A DNA stretch of 64,000 nt from JBLMYQ01 sp050258375 (GCA_050258375.1 JBLMYQ010000029.1:1-64000), one strand, 5' to 3'. Positions 1 through 8,498 are shown, numbered from the stretch's first letter. The notes: a model not told the origin generated them from the letters alone. A program made the numbers and translations.

Positions 1-624
1 AAACATAAAAAACAAAGCGGTGGTCACGGACAGTTCGGGCATGTTTGGATTGAATTTGAACCAGGACCAACCGAAGATTTAACTTTTGAAGAAAAGATAT
101 TTGGCGGTTCCGTTCCAAGACAATACTTCCCTGCAGTTGAAAAAGGTCTTAGGGAATCAATCCAAAAGGGTGTTCTTGCTGGTTATCAGGTAGTAAACCT
201 TAAGGCAACTCTTGTTGATGGCTCGTTCCATCCGGTTGATTCATCTGAAATGGCATTCAAGGTTGCTGCTTCTCTCGCATACAAGAAAGGTATGGCTGAG
301 GCATCGCCTGCTCTTCTTGAACCGATAGCAAGCGTTGAAGTTTACATTCCTGATTCATACATGGGTGATATAATCGGAGACCTAAATAAGAGGCGTGGAA
401 GAATCATGGGAATGAATCCTCAGGATAAAGGCCTTCAGCAAGTTGTTGCAGAAGTTCCGATGGCTGAAATGTTCAAATATGCAACTGATTTAAGGTCAAT
501 GACTCAAGGTAGGGGAAGATTCTCCATGAAATTTGAGCGTTACGAAGAAGCTCCATCAAATATAGCAACAAAGATAATTGAAGAAGCTAAGAAGACAATG
601 AAGGATGAAGAAGAGGAAGAATAA
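1..624 (+). CDS. Elongation factor G-like GTPase (EF-G2 type), C-terminal part
   Basis: The gene is open from the first base of the window, so only the last 207 residues (domain IV and domain V) are present. The domain IV signature KQSGGHGQFGHV, the downstream GGSVPRQYFPAVEKGL segment and the C-terminal SMTQGRGRF motif place it in the translational GTPase family. KQSGGHGQ and PRQYFP are closer to the EF-G2/FusA2 paralogue than to canonical EF-G, as I recall the families. It ends in an acidic tail (DEEEEE) and is followed directly by a strong terminator. The GTPase domain lies outside the window, so activity cannot be judged. EF-G2 proteins are thought to act on the ribosome, but their exact role is unsettled. 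Confidence 0.9.
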   Translation, partial: KHKKQSGGHGQFGHVWIEFEPGPTEDLTFEEKIFGGSVPRQYFPAVEKGLRESIQKGVLAGYQVVNLKATLVDGSFHPVDSSEMAFKVAASLAYKKGMAEASPALLEPIASVEVYIPDSYMGDIIGDLNKRRGRIMGMNPQDKGLQQVVAEVPMAEMFKYATDLRSMTQGRGRFSMKFERYEEAPSNIATKIIEEAKKTMKDEEEEE

Positions 625-632
625 AAATAAAA

Positions 633-664
633 AAACAGCTCCCTAAAGGGAGCTGTTTTTTTAT
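633..664 (+). terminator. Rho-independent terminator of the EF-G-like gene
   Basis: An 11-bp perfect stem (AAACAGCTCCC with GGGAGCTGTTT) around a TAAA loop is followed by a run of T. It lies 9 bases after the stop codon. Confidence 0.93.
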
Positions 665-672
665 TTTAGGTA

Positions 673-701
673 TTGAATATTTATGCAGTAGTATATATAA
701 T
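673..701 (+). promoter_or_regulatory. Sigma-A-type promoter of the tRNA-Val gene
   Basis: TTGAAT and a perfect TATAAT are separated by 17 bases, and the predicted start point falls about 12 bases before the mature tRNA. This suits a stable RNA gene. Confidence 0.8.
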
Positions 702-719
702 TAATTTCGCTGATGAAAT

Positions 720-796
720 GGGTGATTAGCTCAGCTGGTTAGAGTACCACGTTGACATCGTGGGGGTCGATGGTTCGAGCCCATTATCACCCACCA
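720..796 (+). tRNA. tRNA-Val (anticodon GAC)
   Basis: A full cloverleaf can be drawn. The acceptor stem GGGTGAT pairs with ATCACCC, the anticodon stem CCACG pairs with CGTGG around the loop TTGACAT, and a TTCGA-type T loop is present. The anticodon GAC at 754-756 reads valine GUC/GUU codons. The CCA end is encoded. It is a single-gene unit with its own promoter and terminator. Confidence 0.96.
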
Positions 797-833
797 AAAG
801 GAACACAGAACTAAGTTCTGTGTTCCTTTATAT
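797..833 (+). terminator. Rho-independent terminator after tRNA-Val
   Basis: A 15-bp perfect stem (AAAGGAACACAGAAC with its exact complement) closes on a TAA loop directly after the CCA end and ends in a T-rich stretch. Confidence 0.88.
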
Positions 834-1069
834 ATATTGATGTATCACTCCACATCGAATTCTTTTCCCAGAATTGCCCGCCGGCTGTGTTCTGTAATCA
901 TCCGGATTTTCATGTATTATCAGCTGATCATTCTGACTTTGAAAATTAAGCATTCCTTACAAGTACCTGTGAAACCTTCGATTTTAATAAGATTTCAAAA
1001 GCACTGATAAGCAAGACATAAGATTCATCTTTGAATGAAATGATATTTTAGAAAACAAATAGTATTTTC
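834..1069. other. Intergenic region without a recognisable gene
   Basis: No open frame with a start and ribosome site, no RNA gene and no repeat was recognised here. On the minus strand a stretch of about 40 codons is open between roughly 955 and 836 but has no start codon or ribosome site. It could be a remnant or chance. Confidence 0.5.
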
Positions 1070-1097
1070 TTGTTTTTACCAATGTATTTGGTATAAT
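1070..1097 (+). promoter_or_regulatory. Sigma-A-type promoter of the small membrane protein gene
   Basis: TTGTTT and a perfect TATAAT are separated by 16 bases, about 110 bases before the start codon. The long leader between them shows no obvious riboswitch. Confidence 0.6.
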
Positions 1098-1205
1098 AAT
1101 ACAGACTATATCTTTTTATTATGGTACTTACCATCGTCATAACAATATTTTGCAGACGAAAAATTTAAAATTATACCCCCGAAAATTTTTGGAAGGAGGA
1201 TGTTT

Positions 1206-1556
1206 ATGAAGCGTGAGTCATTGACCCTTGAAATGGAATTAGGTAAAGACGGAAAATACAAAATGAAAAGTTTGCATGAGCAGCCAGATTTTTTTAAAGA
1301 GACTTCTGAAATAAGAAAAAAAGATTTAAAACAATTCAAGCTTGTAGCAAAAGTACTTTTCATTTTATTGATTGCATTTATTTTAACAGCACTCTCGTAT
1401 TGCTTAATTGGAAACATTGCCTTGCTGTTTACTCTTATTTTAATTCTTGCGATAACTGGCACCTCAATCTATTTGATAAAGCTGGCATCCCAATTGAATA
1501 AAAATATGTGGAAGGCCGCAGAGGCTCAATTGGAAAGAATAAAAAAACAAATTTAA
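1206..1556 (+). CDS. Small two-span membrane protein of unknown function
   Basis: This 116-residue protein has a charged N-terminal segment, two adjacent hydrophobic spans at about residues 46-68 and 69-92, and a short basic tail (ERIKKQI). The first in-frame ATG at 1200 overlaps the ribosome site GGAAGGAGG, so the second ATG, 6 bases downstream of that site, is the better start. I do not recognise a family. It stands alone between its promoter and a terminator shared with the convergent deacetylase gene. The topology predicts both ends in the cytoplasm. Confidence 0.72.
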   Translation: MKRESLTLEMELGKDGKYKMKSLHEQPDFFKETSEIRKKDLKQFKLVAKVLFILLIAFILTALSYCLIGNIALLFTLILILAITGTSIYLIKLASQLNKNMWKAAEAQLERIKKQI

Positions 1557-1566
1557 ATTGTTCACT

Positions 1567-1614
1567 AAAAAAGTTGGATGTTACTTCATTATGAAGCTGC
1601 AACCAACTTTTTTG
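1567..1614. terminator. Bidirectional terminator between two convergent genes
   Basis: AAAAAAGTTGG and CCAACTTTTTT form the ends of an inverted repeat with a partly paired interior. T runs stand on both sides, so it can serve the small membrane protein gene on plus and the deacetylase gene on minus. Confidence 0.75.
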
Positions 1615-1631
1615 TATTCATACATTACTTT

Positions 1632-2453
1632 TTACTTTACTTCAACCTTCGCATTAACCTTGGTATCTGGCGTAAGCGGCTTTATTCCATACCCTTTCCT
1701 GTACAGCTCTTTAATTATTTTGGGCAAAGCAATGGCTGTTTGGTCATGCCCTTTTCCGTCATGTAATATAATTACTACATCTTTTTTATTATCAAGTGAC
1801 CACGCAGCATTATTATAAATAGTATCAGCAGGAACCCCTCTCCCTCTCGAATCCTTACAATCTACATTCCAACCATATGTCCTCATTCCAAGTGATTTAA
1901 GGCATTCTTTGAAGCTTGCTCTAAGCTTATAGCCATAAGGCGATCTAAACAAACCAACCTTATAACCGCCCACTGCTTTTTCAATCACTTTATTAGTCCT
2001 TGTAATTTCTGATTTAAAATTATTACAAACAAGATTCCATCTGTGCGTATATGTATGATTACCTATCTCATGACCTTTACTATAAACACTTTTAACCACA
2101 GAAGGATATTCTTCAATACAGGAGCCAAGCATAAAAAAGGTCGCTTTTATATTATACTCATCCAATACTTTAAGAATTTTAGGAGTAACAGTTGAGCTTG
2201 GACCATCATCAAAGGTAAGGTAAGCAAATTTCTTCGGATTAGCAGGAGGTTTTATTGTATCCTTTTTCTTTTGTTTATTCTCCAGCTTTGCACCGGCTTC
2301 AACCCGAACAACCGGCGAGGAATAAACGCTGCCAGCTACACTATCGCCAACTGAAAAGTTCCCATATAAGCTATCTGGTGCTGAAATAATTACAGAAGCC
2401 GGCAGGATAATAATTAAAATTGTTAAAAATAAAATGATATGATATCTTTTCAT
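1632..2453 (-). CDS. Secreted or membrane-anchored polysaccharide deacetylase (NodB domain, CE4)
   Basis: This is a 273-residue carbohydrate esterase family 4 protein that would remove acetyl groups from peptidoglycan or another polysaccharide outside the cell. An N-terminal hydrophobic segment (about residues 5-24) is a signal peptide or anchor, and a Lys-rich linker follows. All five NodB motifs are seen: TFDDGP (80-85, Asp82/Asp83), HTYTH (133-137), RSPYG (170-174), the tryptophan-containing segment GWNVDCKDSRG and LHDG (230-233). The catalytic site therefore looks intact. The start was set at the ATG preceded by GAGGGG; the frame remains open upstream but without a ribosome site. The nearest relatives I recall are PdaA/PgdA-like enzymes, but the substrate cannot be told from sequence. 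Confidence 0.9.
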   Translation of the reverse strand: MKRYHIILFLTILIIILPASVIISAPDSLYGNFSVGDSVAGSVYSSPVVRVEAGAKLENKQKKKDTIKPPANPKKFAYLTFDDGPSSTVTPKILKVLDEYNIKATFFMLGSCIEEYPSVVKSVYSKGHEIGNHTYTHRWNLVCNNFKSEITRTNKVIEKAVGGYKVGLFRSPYGYKLRASFKECLKSLGMRTYGWNVDCKDSRGRGVPADTIYNNAAWSLDNKKDVVIILHDGKGHDQTAIALPKIIKELYRKGYGIKPLTPDTKVNAKVEVK

Positions 2454-2608
2454 AAGCCCCTCGCTTAAGAAAATAATTAGCTTCTTATATTTAATATTAT
2501 AGCACCAAATCCATTTTGAAGCAATCTTCCATATAATGGATAGTAGTATTTGCATTCTCATAAAAGGAATAATATTCCTTTACATTTATATGCTGTAATG
2601 CTATCATG

Positions 2609-2638
2609 TTGTCAATTAATTCTTTACCCCTCTACAAT
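2609..2638 (+). promoter_or_regulatory. Probable promoter of the regulator-ligase operon
   Basis: TTGTCA and TACAAT are separated by 18 bases, about 39 bases before the start of the XRE-cupin gene. Confidence 0.6.
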
Positions 2639-2676
2639 CGCAATCTTTGATTTTAGTATTGAAAGGATGAATTTAT

Positions 2677-3231
2677 ATGACTGAACAAATTAAGCAAGTT
2701 GCAGCAAGAATTAAGGAACTGCGTGAAATATCAGACCTTTCTGTAGATACGTTAGCAAAGGAGCTTGATGTCAGCTGTGAGGTATATAAAAATTATGAAT
2801 CAGGAAGCATAGATATTCCTGTAAGCTTCCTTTATAAGTTTGCAAACAAGTTTAAAATCGAGCTTTCGACACTTCTTACCGGTGAAAGTCCAAGACTTCA
2901 CACTTATTCAATTGTAAGAAAAGACAAGGGGGTAAGCGTTGATAGAAGGCAAGAGTATAAATATGAAAACCTGGCATACAATTTTATTCATAAGAGAGCT
3001 GAACCATTTATGGTTACCGTAGAACCCGAAGCCAACAATGCTGAAATTCATTACAATTCCCACCCGGGCCAGGAATTCAACTATGTCCTTGAAGGTGCCA
3101 TGAAGGTTTATATAGACGGTCACGAAATTACATTAAACGAAGGCGATTCACTTTATTTTGATTCCGGTATAAACCATGGTATGAAGGCAATTAACAATAA
3201 ACCTGCAAGGTTTCTGGCAATTATACTCTAA
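2677..3231 (+). CDS. XRE-family transcriptional regulator with C-terminal cupin domain
   Basis: This 184-residue protein joins an N-terminal helix-turn-helix of the HTH_3 type (about residues 8-62, with the typical LAKELDVSCEVYKNYESG recognition region) to a C-terminal cupin_2 barrel (about 115-180, with EFNYVLEGAMKVYIDG and the GDSLYFDSGINH stretch). Proteins of this plan usually sense a small ligand in the cupin and control the adjacent catabolic gene. The stop lies 21 bases before the acyl-CoA ligase start, so the two form one operon and the ligand may be a carboxylic acid or its CoA ester; that is inference. A ribosome site GAAAGGA precedes the ATG. Confidence 0.88.
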   Translation: MTEQIKQVAARIKELREISDLSVDTLAKELDVSCEVYKNYESGSIDIPVSFLYKFANKFKIELSTLLTGESPRLHTYSIVRKDKGVSVDRRQEYKYENLAYNFIHKRAEPFMVTVEPEANNAEIHYNSHPGQEFNYVLEGAMKVYIDGHEITLNEGDSLYFDSGINHGMKAINNKPARFLAIIL

Positions 3232-3252
3232 TCAATTAAGGAGGTCAGTTTG

Positions 3253-4905
3253 ATGCTTAAAAACTTTTTAAATAAAACAGAATTTGAGTCTTATGAAGAT
3301 TTTTATGAAAACTTCAAGATAAATATCCCTGATAACTTTAATTTTGCTTATGACATAGTTGATGTGAGAGCAAATCAGACACCGGATAAGATAGCTATGG
3401 TTTGGTGCGACGAAAAAGGCGAGGAAAGAACCTTCACATTTTCTGAAATGAGGGATTACAGCAATAAAACAGCCAACTTTTTAAAGTCAATTGGAATTAA
3501 AAAAGGTGACCGTGTAATGCTAATCCTTAAAAGGCGTTATGAATTCTGGTTTTGCATTCTCGCACTTCACAAGATTGGGGCTATCTGCATCCCTGCTACC
3601 AATCTCCTTACTACCAAAGACATAATCTACAGAAATAATAAAGCTGATATAAAAATGATTATCAGTGTAGCTGAATCTGAAGTAATTCAGCATATAGAAG
3701 ACTCGCTTGAAAAATCTCCATCAATAAAGCTAAAAGCACTGGTAGGAGCTTCTAAAGAAGGCTGGTATAGCTTTGATGACGAAATCGCCAAAGCATCCCC
3801 TGATTTCACAAGGCCTCAAGGTACTGAAGCGCCTGTAAATAGCGATATTCTCCTCCTATATTTTACTTCAGGAACAACAGGCATGCCTAAAATAGTAAGC
3901 CACGATTATACCTATCCGCTGGGTCATATCCTTACAGCCGGATATTGGCAGAATGTTAAAGACAATGGCCTTCACCTTACAGTAGCTGAAACAGGCTGGG
4001 CTAAAGCAGTATGGGGGAAAATTTATGGACAGTGGATATGCGGCTGCGCTGTATTTGTATATGACTTTAATAAATTTGTTCCTAAAAACCTTTTAAGCGT
4101 AATCTCAAAATATGGGGTAACAAGCTTTTGCGCACCCCCGACAATTTATAGATTCTTAATAAAAGAAGATTTAGCCTCTTATAATCTTGAAAAGCTTAAA
4201 TACTGTACAGTTGCGGGTGAACCACTCAACCCTGAAGTCTATAATCAATTTTTAAAAGCAACAGGTATTAGACTCATGGAAGGTTATGGTCAAACTGAAT
4301 TGACAGTAACTCTTGCAACTTACCCTTGGATGGAATCAAGACCCGGTTCAATGGGTAAACCTTCTCCCGGTTACGATATTGACTTGCTTGATGAAAAGGG
4401 AAGCTCCTGTGACGTCGGAGATGAAGGTCAAATCGTTGTTCGTACAAACAAAAGGAAACCAGCAGGCATGTTCAATGGCTACCATGGAGATAGCGACTTA
4501 ACCAATAATGTCTGGCATGACGAGATTTATTACACAGGCGATATGGCCTGGTGCGATGAAGACGGATATTACTGGTTCATAGGCCGTGCAGATGATGTAA
4601 TTAAGAGTTCGGGCTACAGAATAGGTCCTTTTGAAGTTGAAAGTGCTTTGGTTGAACACCCTGCCGTACTTGAATGTGCAATAACAGCAATTCCTGACCC
4701 TGACAGAGGTCAGGTCGTAAAAGCAACTATTATCCTTACTAAAGAGTATCAGGCAAGTGATGCACTTGCCAAGGAGCTTCAAGAACACGTTAAAAAGGTT
4801 ACTGCTCCTTACAAGTATCCAAGAATAATAGAATTTGTGACAGAACTGCCAAAGACAATAAGCGGAAAAATCAGAAGAGTTGAAATAAGAGAAAAAGATA
4901 GATAA
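3253..4905 (+). CDS. AMP-forming acyl-CoA ligase (acetyl/medium-chain acyl-CoA synthetase-like)
   Basis: This 550-residue member of the adenylate-forming superfamily activates a carboxylic acid with ATP and joins it to CoA. The P-loop-like motif YFTSGTTGMPK (about residues 203-213), the EGYGQTE motif (about 341), the YTGDMA hinge region and the C-terminal catalytic lysine motif ISGKIRR (about 536) are all present. The overall shape is most like the medium-chain or benzoate-CoA ligase branch, but the acyl substrate is not determined. The ATG at 3253, 8 bases after AAGGAGG, was chosen over the TTG three bases upstream. It is co-transcribed with the cupin regulator, and the convergent neighbour releases fatty acids from ACP, which would make a possible acyl substrate. 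Confidence 0.9.
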   Translation: MLKNFLNKTEFESYEDFYENFKINIPDNFNFAYDIVDVRANQTPDKIAMVWCDEKGEERTFTFSEMRDYSNKTANFLKSIGIKKGDRVMLILKRRYEFWFCILALHKIGAICIPATNLLTTKDIIYRNNKADIKMIISVAESEVIQHIEDSLEKSPSIKLKALVGASKEGWYSFDDEIAKASPDFTRPQGTEAPVNSDILLLYFTSGTTGMPKIVSHDYTYPLGHILTAGYWQNVKDNGLHLTVAETGWAKAVWGKIYGQWICGCAVFVYDFNKFVPKNLLSVISKYGVTSFCAPPTIYRFLIKEDLASYNLEKLKYCTVAGEPLNPEVYNQFLKATGIRLMEGYGQTELTVTLATYPWMESRPGSMGKPSPGYDIDLLDEKGSSCDVGDEGQIVVRTNKRKPAGMFNGYHGDSDLTNNVWHDEIYYTGDMAWCDEDGYYWFIGRADDVIKSSGYRIGPFEVESALVEHPAVLECAITAIPDPDRGQVVKATIILTKEYQASDALAKELQEHVKKVTAPYKYPRIIEFVTELPKTISGKIRRVEIREKDR

Positions 4906-4907
4906 AT

Positions 4908-4936
4908 AAAAAAGTGGCAAAACCACTTTTTTTATT
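4908..4936. terminator. Terminator between ligase and thioesterase genes
   Basis: AAAAGTGG pairs with CCACTTTT around CAAAA, with A and T runs on either side. It can work in both directions between the convergent genes. Confidence 0.78.
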
Positions 4937-4939
4937 TAC

Positions 4940-5695
4940 TTATCTTTTATGCCATATAGTCTTTGCTTTTGCAAATTCGATAGAACCATCAGGGCTTTTT
5001 ATAGTATGTACACAAATAAATACCAACTCATTCTGTGAAATAATTTCAGTAGAACAGGCTATATCATTATCCAGCACTAATTCTTTTATATAACGCACGT
5101 CAAGAAAATTAAGGGTATATTCTTTATATAACTCTATAGGTATTGTTTCAATAATCCATTCAACATATTTTACATTATTCACATGCTCATTTGTATCTAT
5201 ATCACTTTTGCGAATATTAAAATCCTTTAAGTAACTATCCTTTTTCAAGTCATATGCTTCTTCAAACCTATCTTGCATTGCTCTTTCCGGGTTTAATAAA
5301 TAAGCATTACTTACTTCCTCTGGAATTCTTAAAGGCTTTCTCCTGACTGTATCTAAGAAAATCCATAAAGAAGCTGCTTTAATTATTTCATTTTCGTTTT
5401 CATCTTTAACTACAAATTCTCTTGTTGCAAAACACCTTTCAAACTTTGATGGCCAAGTGTTAACTATAATCTTTTCTCCCAAAGACGGATATCTTTCTAT
5501 TTCTATATTCCATTTAGTTAATATCCAAGCTCTTTGCTTTTCGATTAGCTTTTCTACCCCCAAACCCGCATATTGAGATTGCGAAATCGCAGTATCCTGA
5601 AGATAATTCATAATTGATGCAATAGAAGCTTCTCTGAATTCATTCGCTTCATAATAATGTACTTCAAACCCTTTACCAAAATATTTGTTATTCAT
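4940..5695 (-). CDS. Acyl-ACP thioesterase (FatA/FatB family)
   Basis: This 251-residue protein has the double hot-dog layout of bacterial acyl-ACP thioesterases, which hydrolyse acyl-ACP to free fatty acid and end chain elongation. The second half contains the family's catalytic segment DTNEHVNNVKYVEW (about residue 165 onward), with the Asn and His expected in the active site. The first half carries the conserved RAWILTKW and WPSKFERCFATREF segments. Length and motifs are normal for the family. It has no operon partner and faces the acyl-CoA ligase gene tail to tail, so a functional link between the two is only suggestive. Confidence 0.9.
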   Translation of the reverse strand: MNNKYFGKGFEVHYYEANEFREASIASIMNYLQDTAISQSQYAGLGVEKLIEKQRAWILTKWNIEIERYPSLGEKIIVNTWPSKFERCFATREFVVKDENENEIIKAASLWIFLDTVRRKPLRIPEEVSNAYLLNPERAMQDRFEEAYDLKKDSYLKDFNIRKSDIDTNEHVNNVKYVEWIIETIPIELYKEYTLNFLDVRYIKELVLDNDIACSTEIISQNELVFICVHTIKSPDGSIEFAKAKTIWHKR

Positions 5696-5773
5696 CTCTA
5701 GTGTTCCTTTTTACCTATGTTGTTTTATTTATAAGAATTTTATCACTATTTTCCAGTTCATGTAATAGGCTTT

Positions 5774-5811
5774 TTAAAAAATCTCCAAGAAATTTATTAT
5801 CTTGGAGATTT
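5774..5811 (-). terminator. Terminator of the DUF421-DUF4363 operon
   Basis: AAATCTCCAAGA and TCTTGGAGATTT form a 12-bp perfect stem. On the minus strand it is followed by a U run, 6 bases past the DUF4363 stop codon. Confidence 0.85.
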
Positions 5812-5816
5812 TGATT

Positions 5817-6197
5817 TTATAATATATTTGTCCAGGTAAGAGAGTCTTTTTGCGGTATATGCTCAAATAAAAGCTTTAGTGATGAAATTTCTGCAAGTGC
5901 ATCTACAGGGTCTTTTCCTTTAATATATTCTTTCATTTTTGAAATACATAAATTAATATTATCAATTTCTTGATGATCTACCAGCAGCGCCCATGTATTT
6001 TTTGTATTATTCCAGCTACTTTCCATTATATTAAGAATCTTATTTGCTGAATTCCACTTATTAAGCCTAACCTCATTATCTAATCTTGTAAGCTCAGTGT
6101 CAATTGCCTCTGAAGTTTTATTGATATAATCGGTCATTAAATAACCTGCTGTAAAAATAAGAATTAGCGCTAAAGAAATTATGATAATTGATTTCAC
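5817..6197 (-). CDS. DUF4363 family membrane-anchored protein
   Basis: This 126-residue protein has one N-terminal membrane segment (about residues 2-21) and a soluble helical domain with a long WNSANKILNIMESSWNN-type helix. It matches what I know as DUF4363, which is commonly the downstream partner of DUF421 proteins in spore-forming Firmicutes. The start is GTG, one base after the DUF421 stop, with AAAGGGTG as ribosome site inside the upstream gene, so the two are translationally coupled. Function is unknown. Confidence 0.78.
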   Translation of the reverse strand: MKSIIIISLALILIFTAGYLMTDYINKTSEAIDTELTRLDNEVRLNKWNSANKILNIMESSWNNTKNTWALLVDHQEIDNINLCISKMKEYIKGKDPVDALAEISSLKLLFEHIPQKDSLTWTNIL

Positions 6198-6198
6198 T

Positions 6199-6873
6199 CT
6201 ATTTCACCCTTTTCTGAAAAAATAATTTTCCTGATGTATCAATATTTGCATATAACACTTCTTTATAGTTATCTATTTTATATTTCTTTAATTCATTAAT
6301 AATCCATTCTTCATTCAATCCAATCGAATGAAGATTTTCAGCTAGAATATGGCCATCAATTATGAGACTAATAGGAATACCCTCATATTGCGTATCAATT
6401 TTTAAATCTTCAGGAATTATCGGTCTTTTTTGGGCCTTTGGAATTACACTTATTTGTCCACTGGTTTCAAGAATTGCAAATTCTACATCTGCTATATTTG
6501 GGTAGCTTTTTGATCTTAATTGTTCCATTAAATCATTCAGATTATAATTTTGCCTCTCAAGCTCTTTTTCAACTATTTTACCTCCATGGACAAGTACACT
6601 TGGCTTACCACAAATTATTCCGCGAAGCCTTTCACTCTTCAACGTGGTATAAGAAAATGCAAGCTGCGCAATAAGCAGTGTAATAATAGGTATTATTCCA
6701 TTTATTAAAGGTATTCCTGTGTTTTGCATAGGAATAGCCGCAAGTTCTGCCAGCATTATTGTAATTACCAATTCAAAAGGCTGAAGCTGACCGATTTGCC
6801 TTTTTCCCATTATTCTCATAACAATGACAACCAGAACATATAATATAAGTGCTCTAAAAAAAACTACAAGCAT
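6199..6873 (-). CDS. DUF421 (YetF/YcaP family) membrane protein
   Basis: This 224-residue protein has three N-terminal membrane spans (within residues 1-80) followed by a soluble domain with repeated alpha/beta units. The MGKRQIGQLQPFELVITIML stretch, the segment GKPSVLVHGGKI and the later SLIIDG segment are typical of DUF421. The ATG with GGAGG upstream was chosen over one 36 bases earlier that has no ribosome site. Members such as YetF have been linked to spore germinant-receptor regulation in bacilli (knowledge of the family, not visible here). It heads the operon with DUF4363. Confidence 0.88.
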   Translation of the reverse strand: MLVVFFRALILYVLVVIVMRIMGKRQIGQLQPFELVITIMLAELAAIPMQNTGIPLINGIIPIITLLIAQLAFSYTTLKSERLRGIICGKPSVLVHGGKIVEKELERQNYNLNDLMEQLRSKSYPNIADVEFAILETSGQISVIPKAQKRPIIPEDLKIDTQYEGIPISLIIDGHILAENLHSIGLNEEWIINELKKYKIDNYKEVLYANIDTSGKLFFQKRVK

Positions 6874-7041
6874 TTTTTGCCTCCATAAAATATTGTATTG
6901 CTTTTTCAATAATTATTATTTTCAAAATAATTTACAGATATTATACGCAATAGTTTCTGGTTTTTTTTGGCTTTTTTATGTATAAAAAAAAATTTTTTTA
7001 CAATACTATTATAGAAATAATTAACGAAAGGAAGTGCATGT

Positions 7042-7410
7042 ATGGAAGGTGAAAATAAACAAATTCAAGAAAGAGGATTTGATATTTCCCAACTTTTGAT
7101 TAGATTTATCTCTGCTACGGTAGTACTTGCTATAACAGCTTTCTTTACTCCTGGTTTTTCAATAACAGGCATTGTACCTTTGATTGGTGCTGCAATAGTT
7201 CTTACAATACTTGATTATCTTCTTAATCTTATTACCGGTATTAATGCATCACCATTTGCAAGAGGTCTGGTTGGCTTTATTTCTGCTGCAGTAATAATTT
7301 ATGCTACACAATTTTTTATAGTTGGGTATAGCGTTACTGTATTAGGAGCTGTTATAGGCGCAATTATTTTTGGAATAGTTGATTATTTGATTCCGGGAAG
7401 AGCAATGTAA
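7042..7410 (+). CDS. Phage-holin-like four-span membrane protein (holin 4 superfamily)
   Basis: This 122-residue very hydrophobic protein has four predicted membrane spans in two helical hairpins, each ending in a DYLLNL or DYLIPG element, so it looks like an internal duplication. It resembles the YvlD/phage holin family IV proteins that are common in Firmicute chromosomes and are not evidence of a prophage. No lysis gene or phage gene lies nearby. A ribosome site AAAGGAAG precedes the ATG. Its role is unknown; bacillus homologues belong to envelope-stress regulons. Confidence 0.75.
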   Translation: MEGENKQIQERGFDISQLLIRFISATVVLAITAFFTPGFSITGIVPLIGAAIVLTILDYLLNLITGINASPFARGLVGFISAAVIIYATQFFIVGYSVTVLGAVIGAIIFGIVDYLIPGRAM

Positions 7411-7411
7411 C

Positions 7412-7455
7412 CAAATTGAATAGACCCTTCGGTTAAGAAGGGTCTATTCAATTTG
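7412..7455 (+). terminator. Long perfect inverted repeat after the holin-like gene
   Basis: A 19-bp perfect stem with a GGTTAA loop begins 2 bases after the stop codon. The following bases are only weakly T-rich, so it may stabilise the mRNA end as well as terminate transcription. Confidence 0.72.
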
Positions 7456-7548
7456 TATAAATTTGTAATATTTTATTTCTTGTAAAATCCATATTTCCTT
7501 AGTAAAATAAAGATAAGCTTTATATTATTTACTACGAGGTGAATAGTT

Positions 7549-7797
7549 TTGACATTAAAACCATGCTCATGTTTCTACTGTGGAAATCAAACCACACTTA
7601 CTTTCAAATCTATGAAAAAAAATGTTAATAGTAAAAACTACAATATTAATAATGTCCCTCTATATTATTGTTCTGAATGCGAAGAGATATTTTATCCCGA
7701 TTTTGTAATTAAGGTATTTAATAGGCTTGATTGGAAGCTGCTTGCCGGCAGTACTTACGAGTTTGATTACTTACAAAGAAATATCCGTAAAGAATAA
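7549..7797 (+). CDS. Small zinc-ribbon protein (YgiT-type)
   Basis: This 82-residue protein has two CxxC pairs (CFYCG near residue 8 and CSECEE near residue 42) spaced as in YgiT-type zinc fingers, followed by a short helical tail. The start is a TTG placed about 7 bases after GAGGTGA; no ATG fits. YgiT-type domains are often the antitoxin half of MqsRA-like pairs, but no toxin gene adjoins it, so a free-standing role is more likely. It converges on the lipoprotein gene with only 3 bases between the stops. Confidence 0.72.
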   Translation: MTLKPCSCFYCGNQTTLTFKSMKKNVNSKNYNINNVPLYYCSECEEIFYPDFVIKVFNRLDWKLLAGSTYEFDYLQRNIRKE

Positions 7798-7800
7798 AAT

Positions 7801-8436
7801 TTACTTCTTTACGAACATATTCTTGCCAGGATCCCAAATATATCTCTCGCTGATATAATCAGTTTCGACAGGTATTCCATTCTGGTTAGTTTTATCTACT
7901 TTGTAAAAATAATTTAAAACACCATTGGTATCAATATAATACCTCCCGTGCGTTTCCATGCCGTTAGTCAGTTTAGAATAGTCATATTTATCATATATTC
8001 CGCTCCATATGATATTGACTTTACCTTTTTGCATTTGAAGTATATTTGCGGTTAGTGTATGAACCGTTTCATTTCCGGATGCATATATTACTTCCTTTTG
8101 GCTCATTTTTTCAACAGACCAAGGACGGAAAAATACATTAACATATTCTCCGTTTTGATAATCAAATATAAAGAAGTACCCTTCATGTAATCCAAATCTG
8201 TAACTTAACAGCAATTCAAGCTCCGGATCCTCGTCTATATCCACATACTGAAGCCATATATATTTATCAGTTATCTTATCCTTTGGTATTTTTGTTTTCT
8301 GCGCTATTACTGTTTTGATTTGCTCATTGGTCATAAACTGCTGACTTACAACAGAACGTTCTGAACCGCTGATTTTCAAAGCACAGGCAGAAAGCATCAA
8401 TAATATTATAGATATTATTATTGTAAGTCTTTTCAC
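7801..8436 (-). CDS. Putative lipoprotein of unknown function
   Basis: This 211-residue protein starts with a lipoprotein signal ending in the lipobox LSAC (Cys near residue 18). The GTG start follows AGAAGGAAG by about 5 bases. The mature part is mostly beta, with segments such as YVDIDEDPELELLLSY that look like the repeat-and-valine patch protein type often annotated as hypothetical in clostridia. No catalytic motif is recognised. The gene stands between truA and the convergent zinc-ribbon gene. Confidence 0.7.
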   Translation of the reverse strand: MKRLTIIISIILLMLSACALKISGSERSVVSQQFMTNEQIKTVIAQKTKIPKDKITDKYIWLQYVDIDEDPELELLLSYRFGLHEGYFFIFDYQNGEYVNVFFRPWSVEKMSQKEVIYASGNETVHTLTANILQMQKGKVNIIWSGIYDKYDYSKLTNGMETHGRYYIDTNGVLNYFYKVDKTNQNGIPVETDYISERYIWDPGKNMFVKK

Positions 8437-8498
8437 ATAGCTTCCTTCTTTTTTTATTTGAAGTATATGAAATGAGCGCAAATAATATGTAATATTAA

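Noticed and set aside
836..955. Open stretch on minus next to tRNA-Val
   Set aside because: About 40 codons without start codon, ribosome site or recognised family; cannot be supported as a gene or pseudogene.
7042..7410. Prophage remnant suggested by the holin-like gene
   Set aside because: No endolysin, phage structural gene, integrase or attachment repeat is nearby, and this family is common on chromosomes.
7549..7797. Toxin-antitoxin pair based on the YgiT-type zinc ribbon
   Set aside because: No MqsR-like or other toxin gene adjoins it on either side.
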